This document shows positions 17,904 through 27,423 of a DNA stretch of 64,000 bases, piece by piece. The notes under the pieces are model-generated. The model worked only from the letters and a program-made list of their open reading frames with translations, ran no database searches and was not told where the DNA came from. How positions within the stretch are numbered: the first letter of the stretch is position 1; each line of letters opens with the position of its first letter. The position numbers were made by a program, and so were the translations under genes. The stretch spans positions 620,001 to 684,000 of the forward strand of contig CAVWQV010000006.1 of NCBI GenBank assembly GCA_963757115.1, in the 5' to 3' direction. Source of the DNA: CAVWQV01 sp963757115. Lineage in GTDB: Bacteria; Pseudomonadota; Alphaproteobacteria; Acetobacterales; Acetobacteraceae.

Positions 17904-20056
17904 GCCGTAGGCCGGTCCCGCCGCTTGCTTCCCCAGTAGGCCTCGTAACCGGACCAGGTCTCGTCCGCACCGTCGAGCTTGATGCGCCCGATCCGATTGT
18001 TCTCGAGGCCGCCGAGATAGAGGTAGCCCTTGTGCTCGCGCATTGAGGTCAGGGTGGAATGCGAGATGCCGGTCGGATCCCACCACGAGCCGAGGACCGT
18101 GCCGTCCTCGGTGAATTTCAGCACGCAGCCGTGGTTCATGCCGGGGGCCAGCCATTCGTCGATCGGCACCTGCTTGACCATGCGCAGGCGGAGGCCGGGA
18201 TTGCGCATCGCGAGATCGAACGCCGGGGTGCGGATGCCCACGAGTGCCAGCCAGTAGTTGCCGTCCGACGCCCGATTGATGTTGTCGGCGAGCCCGGGGA
18301 GGTCGTCGATCAGGACTTCGAGGGTGCCCTTCTTCGGTCCCTCGACCCAGTAGCGGAACACCTTGCACAGCGACGTGCTGGCGATCAGCACCGACTGGCC
18401 GTCATGCGAGACGCAGATACCATTCGGAAAGTAGAAGTGGTTGAGAACGGTCCAGGTCTTTTTCGTCGCAGGATCGTAGCAAACGAGCCGGCCGTTCGGA
18501 CGCCCTTCCAGCACGTCCAGCGTATTGGTGGTCATCTCATAGCGCGTGGTGCAGTCGCTGAAGTAGATTTTGCCGTCCGGAGCGATGTCGAGGTCGTCGG
18601 CCATGCGCAGGCGCGAATCGTCGTTGAGCTTGTACCAGGTGCGGTTGGTTTCGTCCGTGACTTTGAACACCGTGCCGTCCGGCTTGACGCCGTACACCCC
18701 CATGCCGGCCACGGCGACGATCAGATTTTCTTCCCGGTCGAACTGCATCCCGAGTGGCCGGCCGCCAATATGAGCGAACATCTCGCGACGGCTGAAATCG
18801 GGACCGGAGAAACGGATGATGTTGCCGTCGCGCGTCGAGCCGTAGAGGCGGTCCTGCCGGTCCAGGATCACGTCTTCGGGCCCTTCCACCTGATCAAGCC
18901 CGATCGCTTCGGCGTTGACCAGCCGATCATTCTGCGCGTAAGGCGACTGGCTTCCGCGTGCCAGCGAGGCGGCGGGTGACAACGGAAGCGCGGCCGGGTT
19001 CACATAAATCTTCTGCGCCGCCTTGCCGCGGTTCTTCGACCATTTCACGTCGATGCCGACCGCGGCGAGCAGGATTACCCCGATCACCGCCGAGGTGACG
19101 TAGCCCGGGATGCCGAGGCGGACGAGGCCGTTCGTCAGCATGAACACGATCAGGCCGCCGATCATGGCGCGCCAGACGGTGCCCTTGCCCCCCGCGAGCG
19201 AGACGCCGCCGAGCACGACCGCGGTGAGCGCCTGGAACTCCCAGCCGACGCCCGTGGTAGAGTCTGTGCTGTTCTGCCGCGCGGCGTAGAACAGGCCGCC
19301 CGCCGCGCACAGAGTGCCGGACAAGGCGTAGGTGGCGAACAGCATCCGTTGCACGCGAATGCCCGCGTGGCGGGCCGCCTTGCGGCTCGCGCCGATCGCC
19401 GTGAGGTGCCAACCGTAGCGCGAGCGGCTCAGGAACATGTGGCCCACGACGAGCACCACCAGCAAGGCCGCGGCGTTGACCGGAACGCCGAGCACGAAAC
19501 CCTCGCCGAGAAAATCCCAGGCGTCGCTGTCGACGCTGTTCGTCGCGAAAACGGTGGCGTAGCGCTCGTTGAGCAGGTTGACGGAGGCCCGCAGGATGAT
19601 GAGCGTCACCAGGGTCGTCAGGAACGGCCGCGCCTTGAGATAGCCGATCAGCACGCCGTTCGCGCCGCCGATGACGGCGCCCGTCACGAGGGTCGCGAGT
19701 ATCACCGCCCAGATCGGCAAACTCAGCACGTAAAGAAAGTAGAGCGCGGCGAAATTGCAGGCGGCAAGAATGGCGCCGACGCTGAGGTCGATGCCGCCGC
19801 TGATCAGGCAGAACGCCATCCCGAGCGCGACGAAGCCGAACTCGGCGTACAGCCGGAGGAGGGAAGAAAGGTTGGCTTCGGTGCCATAGTCGGGGATCGC
19901 CGTGGCGAAGAAGCAGCCGAGCGCGATCATGACGGTGAACGGGATCACCGGCTCGAACCATTGCTTCAGCAGCAGCTCGGACAACAGTAGACGCGGCGAG
20001 TAGCTGGCGCGGAGCCGGTAGGCGAAGCTCGTCGTGTCGGAGGCGGTCGCTGACAT
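17900..20056 (-). CDS. Fused ABC sugar permease plus SMP-30/gluconolactonase domain
   Basis: 718 residues in two modules. Residues about 1-345 are an RbsC-type permease with 8-10 helices and the signature regions AEFGFVALGMAFCLISGGIDLSVG and LTAVVLGGVSLAGGKGTVWRA. A linker follows, and residues about 375-705 are an SMP-30/strictosidine-synthase-like propeller with GPEDVILDRQDRLYGSTRDG, ADDLDIAPDGKIYFSDCT and FYFPNGICVSHDGQSVLIAS. The frame is continuous. After the last helix the propeller is expected on the cytoplasmic side if the permease has the usual topology, so a lactone could be hydrolysed as it enters (inference). It is followed at once by a second, free SMP-30 gene. Confidence 0.88.
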   Translation of the reverse strand: MSATASDTTSFAYRLRASYSPRLLLSELLLKQWFEPVIPFTVMIALGCFFATAIPDYGTEANLSSLLRLYAEFGFVALGMAFCLISGGIDLSVGAILAACNFAALYFLYVLSLPIWAVILATLVTGAVIGGANGVLIGYLKARPFLTTLVTLIILRASVNLLNERYATVFATNSVDSDAWDFLGEGFVLGVPVNAAALLVVLVVGHMFLSRSRYGWHLTAIGASRKAARHAGIRVQRMLFATYALSGTLCAAGGLFYAARQNSTDSTTGVGWEFQALTAVVLGGVSLAGGKGTVWRAMIGGLIVFMLTNGLVRLGIPGYVTSAVIGVILLAAVGIDVKWSKNRGKAAQKIYVNPAALPLSPAASLARGSQSPYAQNDRLVNAEAIGLDQVEGPEDVILDRQDRLYGSTRDGNIIRFSGPDFSRREMFAHIGGRPLGMQFDREENLIVAVAGMGVYGVKPDGTVFKVTDETNRTWYKLNDDSRLRMADDLDIAPDGKIYFSDCTTRYEMTTNTLDVLEGRPNGRLVCYDPATKKTWTVLNHFYFPNGICVSHDGQSVLIASTSLCKVFRYWVEGPKKGTLEVLIDDLPGLADNINRASDGNYWLALVGIRTPAFDLAMRNPGLRLRMVKQVPIDEWLAPGMNHGCVLKFTEDGTVLGSWWDPTGISHSTLTSMREHKGYLYLGGLENNRIGRIKLDGADETWSGYEAYWGSKRRDRPTA

Positions 20057-20077
20057 CGCGCGTCCTTCGGTCGCTAC

Positions 20078-20105
20078 GCCGCTCCCACTTGAAGGCGGGA
20101 GCGGC
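20078..20105 (-). repeat. Perfect 9-bp inverted repeat between binding-protein and permease genes
   Basis: GCCGCTCCC at 20078-20086 pairs with GGGAGCGGC at 20097-20105, loop of ten bases. Stem-loops at this place often stabilise the binding-protein mRNA and limit read-through into permease genes. The same stem core recurs at 63050-63087. Confidence 0.6.
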
Positions 20106-20122
20106 GGCTTAGGGCCGGATCG

Positions 20123-21154
20123 CTACTTCTTGGGCAAGGGGAAGCAATTGCCGCCGGTCGCGTTGGCCTTGTCGAGCCAGACCGGACGCGTGAAATACAG
20201 CCGGTGCGTCGTCCCGGGCTTTTCATTCCCCTGCAGCGCGGTTACCGCCGCATCGATCGCCTGCTGGCCTTGGATGCCGGCCGTATAACTTAGCACCTTG
20301 TAGAAATTGCCTTGCGTGAGCTGGTCGCAGTCTAGCTGCGAGCCCTCGACGGAAGCGTACACCTTCACTTGGTCGATCTTGCCGGCATTGCGGATCGCCT
20401 GGGCGGCACCGGACTCCATGATGCCCCAGAAGCCGATGGAGGCGCAGAGGTCGGGGTTCTGCTGGATCACCGTGGACGTGATGTTGAGCGCGTTGTTGGC
20501 GTCCCAGTTGGCGGCCTGGTTCGAGACGACCTTGATCGCCGGGTCCTTGTTCAGCACCTCCATAATGCCGCCGATCTGGTCGACGCTGGCCGCGGCGGTG
20601 AGTTCGCCTTGCACGATCTGCACCTTGCCGGACTTGCCCGACCCGGTGCCGCATTGCTTGACCACGTCCTGCGCAAGCATCCGGCCGATCTCTACCCAGT
20701 CGGCGCCCACGAAGGCGTCCGACTTGTAGTTGGACGACATGTTCATCTGAATCACGTGCGTTCCCTGCTGCTCAGCGCGCTTCAGCTCCTTCATCAGCAG
20801 GGTGACGCTCGGGTTCTGCACGATCAGGACGTCGGGCTTGTCGTTGACCAGCGCGGTGAGTGCCTGGAGCATGGCGGACGGGTTGTTGTTGGGGTCGCGC
20901 ACCACGTATTTCATGCCGGTATAGTCTGCCTGTTGGCGGATCACCCGCTCCCACTCGTCTTGTAGCGGCACGCCGAGCGCAATCGGCACGAAGGCGATCG
21001 TCTTGCCCTTCACCGCCTTGTCGAAGTCGGCGCGGAGCTCGCGCGCCGTCTTGGTGCCCGCCTCCTCCTGGGCGGAGGCGACCAGCGGCGCCCCCACCAG
21101 CGCCAATAAGGCGAAGGCGAACGCCGCCCGCGCCAGGAACCACCTATAAGCCAT
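20123..21154 (-). CDS. Sugar ABC transporter substrate-binding protein
   Basis: 343 residues with a clear signal peptide (MAYRWFLARAAFAFALLALVGAPLVASAQ, cut expected after ASA). The mature part has the periplasmic-binding-protein type I fold: KTIAFVPIALGVPLQDEW at the start, PDVLIVQNPSVTLLMKEL, then GKVQIVQGELTAAASVDQIGG. Such proteins deliver ribose, galactose, xylose or inositol to RbsABC-type importers. It lies between two permease genes. A hairpin right after its stop may keep its transcript more abundant than the membrane genes. Ligand unknown. Confidence 0.9.
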   Translation of the reverse strand: MAYRWFLARAAFAFALLALVGAPLVASAQEEAGTKTARELRADFDKAVKGKTIAFVPIALGVPLQDEWERVIRQQADYTGMKYVVRDPNNNPSAMLQALTALVNDKPDVLIVQNPSVTLLMKELKRAEQQGTHVIQMNMSSNYKSDAFVGADWVEIGRMLAQDVVKQCGTGSGKSGKVQIVQGELTAAASVDQIGGIMEVLNKDPAIKVVSNQAANWDANNALNITSTVIQQNPDLCASIGFWGIMESGAAQAIRNAGKIDQVKVYASVEGSQLDCDQLTQGNFYKVLSYTAGIQGQQAIDAAVTALQGNEKPGTTHRLYFTRPVWLDKANATGGNCFPLPKK

Positions 21155-21192
21155 CGATCATTCTCCCTTGGGCAGCTTCGCGGTTTGCGGGG

Positions 21193-22206
21193 TCAATCGC
21201 CTTGTCGCGCGGTTTCCTCGTCGCGTGGGTGCAGCCGGTTGTCGAGGACAATGGCAGCGAGCAGCACGACGCCGCGGATGATGTTCTGCACTTCGCTATT
21301 GACGTCCATGATGGTGAAGGCGTTGAGCAAGGTGCCGATCAGAGCGCAGCCGACCACCACGCTGAACACACTGCCGCGCCCGCCGATTAGGCTGATCCCA
21401 CCAATCACAATCACCAGGAGGACGTCGAACACCATGGTTCCCTGGGTGATCGCCATCTGCATGCTGCCCGTGGCGCCGATCCACACCAGGCCGGCAAGCC
21501 AGGCCACCAGCGCCACGATCACGTGCTCGAGCACGATTAGCGGACGGAGCGCGATCCCTGCCATGCGCGCGGCATCCGGGTTGTCGCCCTGGCTGTAGAT
21601 GAAGCGTCCCGTGGAGGTGCGCGACAGGAACAGATGCATAGCGATCGCGGCGAGCAGGAACACGAAGATCGGCATGGGCACGCCGAACAGGTGCCCGGCC
21701 CCCAGGTACAGGAGGTGCGGCGCGTCCTTGGGCGCGTAGACCACCCAGGCGGGCGCGAACCAGAACGCGACGCCATAAATCACAAAGCCCGCCGCGAGCG
21801 TTACGAACAGCGCGGGCGCCTCCACGAACGCCACCATCACGCCGTTTATGACGCCGATTGCGACGGCAATCACAAGCGCCACCAGAACCGCGGCCAGCAC
21901 CGGCATTCCCGCTTGCATCTCGATCAGCGCGACCGACCAGGAGCCCGCCATGATCGCGACCTCGCTGAGATCGATGCCACGGCTGATCACGATCAGGCCC
22001 ATGCCCAGGCTCAAGATGCCAAGGATGGAGATGGAACGAACGAGGTTCAGCAGGTTGGCGACCGACGAGAAGCCTGACAGCGTGGCGCTGAAAGCGACCA
22101 GAAGCGCCAGGGTGATCAGGAGGATGATCTGTTCCTGCGACGGCTTGAACGACGCGGCGCGCCTACCGCCTTGATCGATGGCGGTCGCCCGCGCCTCAGA
22201 GGGCAT
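21193..22206 (-). CDS. Sugar ABC transporter permease (RbsC-type)
   Basis: 337 residues from ATG 22206; an in-frame TTG at 22257 would add 17 residues but has no ribosome-binding site either. It has 8-10 helices with SISILGILSLGMGLIVISRGIDLSE and VLLVIVIGGISLIGGRGSVFS, the two hallmark regions of the BPD_transp_2/RbsC family. It forms a heterodimeric pore with the permease part of the fused protein downstream. It is the first gene of the importer operon, 38 bases ahead of the binding-protein gene. Confidence 0.88.
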   Translation of the reverse strand: MPSEARATAIDQGGRRAASFKPSQEQIILLITLALLVAFSATLSGFSSVANLLNLVRSISILGILSLGMGLIVISRGIDLSEVAIMAGSWSVALIEMQAGMPVLAAVLVALVIAVAIGVINGVMVAFVEAPALFVTLAAGFVIYGVAFWFAPAWVVYAPKDAPHLLYLGAGHLFGVPMPIFVFLLAAIAMHLFLSRTSTGRFIYSQGDNPDAARMAGIALRPLIVLEHVIVALVAWLAGLVWIGATGSMQMAITQGTMVFDVLLVIVIGGISLIGGRGSVFSVVVGCALIGTLLNAFTIMDVNSEVQNIIRGVVLLAAIVLDNRLHPRDEETARQGD

Positions 22207-22374
22207 CGCGTGCGCGTCCGCCAACCGTCCGGTCGATGCCCCGAGGGCCGAATGCAACGGGCGCGTTTGCCGCTATGTCCGCCTCCTCCCTCCCCAGCGC
22301 GTCACCTTGCCCGGACGCGTTTTGCAGAGATCACCTGAGCGGAGGGGCCACTGTCAAGGCACCGAGGCCAATGG

Positions 22375-23794
22375 CTATCCGGCGCGCGCCCAAAGCGTCC
22401 GCGTCATCACGCCGACCTTGGCCTCGATGGCGGAAGCCGCGTCGAGGCAGACATCCTCGCGATAGCGGGACGCGATCAGTTGCACGCCAATTGGATTGCC
22501 GCCGGCCAGCCCCGCGGGCACCACGGCGGCTGGCAGGCCGAGCACATTGACCAGCGAAATGAAACGCAGGTCGTTCCAGAACAACGAGCGGATGCGCGCC
22601 TCGCCTTCCAGGTCGGCACCCGGGTGCGGGGTGCGCTTAACTGATGCAGGTGCCAGGATGACCGGGAATTGCTCGAGGAACAGGAGCCACGCGCGGATCA
22701 CCCGCGAGCGGCGGGCGATCGCCTCCATGTAGCCGCGCTGATCGAGGATCGTCGCCATCTTGAGGAAGCCGTTCAGGGTCTGGCTGAAGTCAGCGCTGCC
22801 GAGTTCGCGCATCTGCGCCTCCTGCAGCACCGAGAGCTCCGTCATGATGAGGTCGCACCATAGCCGCCACGTGCCGGCGATATCCGGCAGCTCCATCTCG
22901 CGTCACCTCGTAGCCGGCGTTGGCCAGGTGATCGGCGGCGGCGCGGAGGGCCGCGATGACGTCCGGGTCGGTTTCCATGTCGTCCGGGACGCGGGCCAGC
23001 GCGACCTTGATCGGCCGGGGCAGCGCCGGGCCGTCCAGCGGCGCCGGCACCCACCACGGGTCGCGCGGGTCACGCTCGCTCATCACCGCCAGGCCGAGCC
23101 GGACGTCGCGCACTTCGCGGGCGAGCGGGCCTTGCGAAGACATGAACTGCGCCATCAGCGGGCGCTCGACGGTGGCACTCGGGTTGAATGCGGGGATGCG
23201 GCCCTGGGTCGGTTTGATCGTGGCAACACCGTTGCAGTACGCGGGCCAGCGCAGGGATCCCCCGATGTCGTTGCCGTGCGCGATCGCGCCGATGCCGGCC
23301 GCGACCGATGCGGCCGCACCGCCGGACGAGCCGCCGGGCGTGATCATCGGGTCCCACGGGTTGCGCGTCGCACCGTGCAGCGGGTTGACGGTGAAGGCGC
23401 GCATCGAGAATTCGGGTGTGTTGGTCATGCCGAGAATGATCGCGCCGGCGCGGCGGAGATTGGCGGTCACCGGCGAATCACCGGGCGCGATGTTGTCCTT
23501 GAACCCTTCCACGCCGTTGGAGTTGGCCTGGCCCTCGACGTCGATGTTGATCTTGATGGTGACGGGCACGCCGTGCAGCGCGCCAAGCGGGGCGCCGCTC
23601 GCCATGGCCCGGTCGGCGGCACGCGCCGCCGTCATCGCCTCCTCGCTAAGATCGACGACCACGGCGTTGAGCGCCGGGTTGACCGCGCGCATCCGCTCGA
23701 TATGCGCTCGCGCAACCGCCTCGGCGCTGACCTCGCCGCGTTTGATCGCGTCCGCCGTGTCAACCGCCGACCATTGCCAGATGGGTGCCGTCAT
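22375..23794 (-). CDS. Amidase (amidase-signature family), one apparent frameshift near 22895
   Basis: 472 residues when joined. Start ATG 23794 has a GGGAGG site five bases away. The Ser-cisSer-Lys triad is present: lysine in VPVTIKINIDVEG, and the serines in MITPGGSSGGAAASVAAG with downstream GNDIGGSLRWPAYC. After NAGYEVTR the frame changes by one extra base (about 22890-22900) and continues EMELPDIAGTWRLWCDL, ending normally with LGLPAAVVPAGLAGGNPIGVQLIA. These enzymes hydrolyse amides or carbamates. The gene stands alone between the importer operon and a metallophosphatase. Both halves are highly conserved, so a sequence error is likely. Confidence 0.86.
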
Positions 23795-23863
23795 CGCTGC
23801 CTCCCGTTCAGGCTGCACCTTATCGTCTGCCGACTGGCTCACCCAGCGACAAAAGGCCGGCGT

Positions 23864-24532
23864 TCAGTCGAGGTCGATCCACGACAGGTGGCCGCCTTTG
23901 CCCGCGCCGGTGTCGAGAAACACGGCGCGGCCGCCGGCGGCCCCATGTGCGATCCAGGGCCGCCCGTCGGCGCTCCGCGTGTCGTGGCCGCAATACACGG
24001 TCAGTCCGGCCGGAATGCGATCCACCCAGCGCAGGCTGCGCTCCGGGTAGCCGTCCGGCTGCATCCGCCCGGTCGGTTCGCCGAACAAGGCGCGGGACAC
24101 CTTGCCGTGCGGCCGCTCCGCCCCGATCGCCGGCCCGACCGCTTCGGTCATTTCGGTATGGAACCCGGCATGGACGAACAAGCAGTCGCCGCGCCGCAGC
24201 CAGGTGGGCGCGCGCGCCAGCTCTGCCGCCGAGCGGGCGCGGAGCGCGGGATCGAGCTCGCGCAGCGTCTCGGCAAGTGGTGCCGCTACGTGGACCGGGT
24301 GGCCGGCGAGCACACGGGCGAGCTTGTGGTCATGGTTCCCGAGCACGAAGACCCCGCGCTTTTCGTCAATCAAGCGGAACATCAGCCGCAACGCGCCGGA
24401 GTTGTCCGGGCCATAATCGGCGAGATCCCCGAGCTGCACGATGAAGCGGTCGGTTTCGGCGGCATAGCCGAACGCCCGCGCGTCGCCGTGCACGTCGCCC
24501 ACCACGCGGAGCCTGGCGCCGGGCGGGATCAT
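23864..24532 (-). CDS. Metallophosphoesterase (calcineurin-like phosphatase)
   Basis: 222 residues containing the full metal-binding set in order: GDVHGD, GDLADYGPD, GNHDHK, a histidine in FVHAGFH and CGHDT. This is the bacterial PPP/ApaH-like phosphatase pattern with a two-metal centre. The substrate (phosphoprotein, dinucleoside polyphosphate or another) is not decidable. ATG 24532 overlaps the photolyase stop by four bases, so it is co-translated after the photolyase. A longer open frame upstream has no homology. Confidence 0.85.
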   Translation of the reverse strand: MIPPGARLRVVGDVHGDARAFGYAAETDRFIVQLGDLADYGPDNSGALRLMFRLIDEKRGVFVLGNHDHKLARVLAGHPVHVAAPLAETLRELDPALRARSAAELARAPTWLRRGDCLFVHAGFHTEMTEAVGPAIGAERPHGKVSRALFGEPTGRMQPDGYPERSLRWVDRIPAGLTVYCGHDTRSADGRPWIAHGAAGGRAVFLDTGAGKGGHLSWIDLD

Positions 24533-25959
24533 CCCGCCTTTTGAGCGATCGCCCGATACGCCGCGAGCGCGCGCTCCCGGCCCTTGCCGAGATCGACGAT
24601 CGGGCGCGGATAGGTACGCCCGAGTTCTACGCCCGCCGCCGCGAGCACGGGTTCTGGCGCGCACCAGGGCGCGTGTATGTGCTCGGCGCCGAGCCGAGCG
24701 AGCTCCGGAACCCAGTGGCGGACGAACGCGCCGTCCGGGTCGAACTTCGCCCCTTGGAGGGTCGGGTTGAACACGCGGAAGTAGGGGGCCGCGTCGGCAC
24801 CACTGCCGGCGACCCATTGCCAGCTTGCGCTGTTATTGGCGAGGTCGGCATCTACGAGCGTATCCCAGAACCAGGCTTCGCCATCTTGCCAGGGAAGCAG
24901 CAAGTGCTTGACCAGGAACGAGGCTACCACCATGCGCGCCCGGTTGTGCATCCAGCCAATGGACCAAAGCTGGCGCATTGCGGCGTCGACCATCGGCACG
25001 CCGGTTTGTCCCCGCTGCCATGCCTTCAGCGACGCGGGGTCCTGGCGGAAGGCCATGCGGGCGAAGCCAGGGCGAAGCGGGACGGCTGGCAGGTCGGTGT
25101 GATGCCACAGCAAGTTTAGCGAGAACTCGCGCCACAGGATTTCGCGCAGGTAGGTCTCGCCTCCCTTGCCGCCGCGGTCCGCCAAATCGCCGACCGCCTG
25201 CCATACCTGCACGGGCGAGATCTCGCCCCAGTGGAGGTGCGGCGAGAGCATGGACGTGCCCGCCTCGGCGGTTTGATTCCGGCCCACATGGTAGGCGGCG
25301 AGCGCACTGCCGACGAAGCGTTCCAGCTTCGCCCGCGCGCTTTCCTCGCCGGGCTGCCAGGTTTCGCGCAAGCCCTCCGCCCAATCGGGGCGGGTCGGAA
25401 GCAGTTTCCAATCGTCGAGGCGGTCGGAGCGCGGCCGATGCTTCGCCCCCTCCATACGAGGTGGGCGGGGCGCGGGCGCGGGCGGCCCGGCCGCGAAGCA
25501 GGCGCGCGCGAACGGGGAGAACACGGTGTAGGGCGAGCCAGCGCCGGTGCGGACGGAGCCGAGATCGAACAAGGAGACGGTCCGGTGCAGCTGGAGGGAC
25601 CGGCCCTGCTTGCCGAGTTCCTCGGCGACCCGGCGTTCCTGCTCACGTGCCCACGGCTCGCCGGCGTATCCGGCGAACACGGCGGCCGCGCCGATTTCGG
25701 CCGCGAGCTGGGCCAGTTCCGCCTCGGCGCGGCCCTGGCGCAGCACGAGCGGAATGCCGGCCTCGCGCAATCCGGCCGCCAACGAAGCTAGGCTGCCGTG
25801 CAGCCACCAGCGCGACGCGCCGCCCCACGCCCAAGGAGCCGCTGCCTCGTCGTCGAGCACGTATGCCGCGATCACCGGCCCGGCGGCGACGGCCGCGTTG
25901 AGCGCCGCATGGTCCGCAAGGCGGAGGTCGTTGCGGAACCAGAGAATGCTCTCTGTCAT
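24529..25959 (-). CDS. phrB: Deoxyribodipyrimidine photo-lyase (class I)
   Basis: 476 residues. The N-terminal alpha/beta antenna domain begins MTESILWFRNDLRLADHAAL. The C-terminal FAD domain carries REILWREFSLNLLWHH, GQTGVPMVDAAMRQLWSIGWMHNRARM and DADLANNSASWQWVAGSG, the hallmark FAD and DNA-lesion binding stretch of CPD photolyases, with the conserved tryptophans for electron transfer. It repairs UV-induced pyrimidine dimers using blue light. Start ATG 25959 is chosen over the longer frame because homology begins there. It suits an organism exposed to light. Confidence 0.92.
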   Translation of the reverse strand: MTESILWFRNDLRLADHAALNAAVAAGPVIAAYVLDDEAAAPWAWGGASRWWLHGSLASLAAGLREAGIPLVLRQGRAEAELAQLAAEIGAAAVFAGYAGEPWAREQERRVAEELGKQGRSLQLHRTVSLFDLGSVRTGAGSPYTVFSPFARACFAAGPPAPAPRPPRMEGAKHRPRSDRLDDWKLLPTRPDWAEGLRETWQPGEESARAKLERFVGSALAAYHVGRNQTAEAGTSMLSPHLHWGEISPVQVWQAVGDLADRGGKGGETYLREILWREFSLNLLWHHTDLPAVPLRPGFARMAFRQDPASLKAWQRGQTGVPMVDAAMRQLWSIGWMHNRARMVVASFLVKHLLLPWQDGEAWFWDTLVDADLANNSASWQWVAGSGADAAPYFRVFNPTLQGAKFDPDGAFVRHWVPELARLGAEHIHAPWCAPEPVLAAAGVELGRTYPRPIVDLGKGRERALAAYRAIAQKAG

Positions 25960-26049
25960 GATGACAAGATGAGGATGAAGGGAGGAAGTGCCAGACTTTG
26001 CGGGCCTTCCCCGGGGTGACAAAGGAGACAGGGGCAGGGATAAGGCCTC

Positions 26050-26721
26050 ATGCGACTCCTCTTGCTGGCCTTCCTACTGCTTCCCCTTCGCCCGTGCCTT
26101 GCAGAGGCTCCCGAACCGGCGCCAGGAGTTCAATGCCAGTCCGCGATCGATGCGGCACAGGCAGCCTCCCGCTTGCCGAAGGGGTTGCTGGGCGCGATCG
26201 GCATGGTGGAAAGCGGCCGGCCGGACGCGACCGGCGCGGTGCGACCCTGGCCGTGGACGATCGACGCCGCGGGGCAGCCGGCGTTTTTCGCGAGCAAGAC
26301 GGAGGCGATCGCCGCGGTGCAGGCGCTGCAAGCGCGCGGCGTCGCGTCCATCGACATCGGGTGCATGCAGGTCAACCTCCAGCACCACCCGCACGCCTTC
26401 GCATCGCTCGACGAAGCGTTCGACCCGACGCTCAACGCCCGCTATGCCGCGCGCTTTCTGCGCGAGCTGTGGAGCGAGACTCGCGATTGGGCCAGCGCGG
26501 CCGCCTTGTATCACTCCACCACACCCGACCTCGCGCAGGCCTACCAGGAGCGGGTGCTGGCCGCGTGGGGCGTGCCACCGGTTCCGCCGCTCCCGCCCTC
26601 GCCGCGCGCTGCTGAAGGGGTGCCACCCGGAGCAGGACGGGTCGCAGTGCTGCTGCCGATGGCCTTGGGGCAGAACCTCCGGGTGATCGCGCTCGGCAAC
26701 CCGACCGCAGCTCGTCGTTGA
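26050..26721 (+). CDS. Lytic transglycosylase (SLT/VirB1-like), secreted
   Basis: 223 residues with a signal peptide (hydrophobic LLLLAFLLLPLRPCLA, cut after CLA or AEA). The goose-lysozyme-like fold shows the catalytic glutamate in LLGAIGMVESGR, SIDIGCMQVNLQHHPHAF and ALYHSTTPDLAQAYQERV. It should cleave peptidoglycan between MurNAc and GlcNAc, as needed for wall remodelling or envelope-spanning machines. The C-terminal 50 residues are low-complexity and proline-rich. No secretion or flagellar genes are nearby. It diverges from the photolyase across 90 bases. Confidence 0.85.
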   Translation: MRLLLLAFLLLPLRPCLAEAPEPAPGVQCQSAIDAAQAASRLPKGLLGAIGMVESGRPDATGAVRPWPWTIDAAGQPAFFASKTEAIAAVQALQARGVASIDIGCMQVNLQHHPHAFASLDEAFDPTLNARYAARFLRELWSETRDWASAAALYHSTTPDLAQAYQERVLAAWGVPPVPPLPPSPRAAEGVPPGAGRVAVLLPMALGQNLRVIALGNPTAARR

Positions 26722-26748
26722 GGACAAAGGCCACCTGATCCCGCTCGT

Positions 26749-27421
26749 TCAACCCCGCAGCGCGAATTGTTCGGCGACCACGAACGGTGCATTCGGTCCG
26801 GCTTGCGTAAACAGACAGAAGTCCAGCACGCGCCGCGGGCGAGCGAGCAGCCCCGCGAAATGCTTCTCCGCCGACCGGAGCCAGCCGGACTTCTCCTCCG
26901 CGGCCAATCGCCGGGTCAGGGTCATATGGAAGAACCAGGTGCCGAAGACGTACGGGATAGCCCCAGCGCGTCAGCATCGCCTCCTGCTCGGGGGTAAGGC
27001 CGGCCTCGCGGCGCCGGGCCAGCTCCTCGGGCGTGGGAGGAGCGCGCGCGCCGTCCAAGCCCTCGACGCACGCGTCCGCAAGCGCCCGCAATTGGGAACA
27101 GGCCGCGTTCTCGCGCAACGCAAGGAAGCCATGAACGTCGGCGATCTCAAGCGGGGGAAGATCGAACGGCGCCAGACGGAGTGCGATCGCCACTGCCTGT
27201 GCCCTGAGTGCCGGCCAACTCGTGCCGGGTAGCAGCCGCATCGGGGGCTTCAAGGTCGCGTGAAAGCCGTAGCGTCGGGCCTCGGCCGTTACCGCCTCGA
27301 TGCCGGGCAGCGCCGGCTGGGCTACTGGCGCGGCGGTTTCCGGGTCGCGCCCGAGCCAGGCGTTGCCGGCGGCGCACAAAGGATCGTCGTGGGCCGGTGC
27401 ATAGTAGGCGGCGACGCGCAC
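26749..27421 (-). CDS. DUF1045 protein (phosphonate-associated 2H phosphoesterase-like), one apparent frameshift near 26955
   Basis: About 223 residues. It starts at GTG 27421, two bases after the phnM stop. The N-terminus reads VRVAAYYAPAHDDPLCAAGNAWLGRD, and the first 2H-type motif is YGFHATLKPP. After MLTRWGYP one extra C shifts the frame; the other frame continues YVFGTWFFHMTLTRRL, which supplies the second HxT motif, and ends FCLFTQAGPNAPFVVAEQF. DUF1045 proteins sit in C-P lyase operons and are predicted to be cyclic-phosphate esterases in phosphonate breakdown. Both HxT motifs are present once the frame is restored. Confidence 0.82.
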
Positions 27422-27423
27422 GC

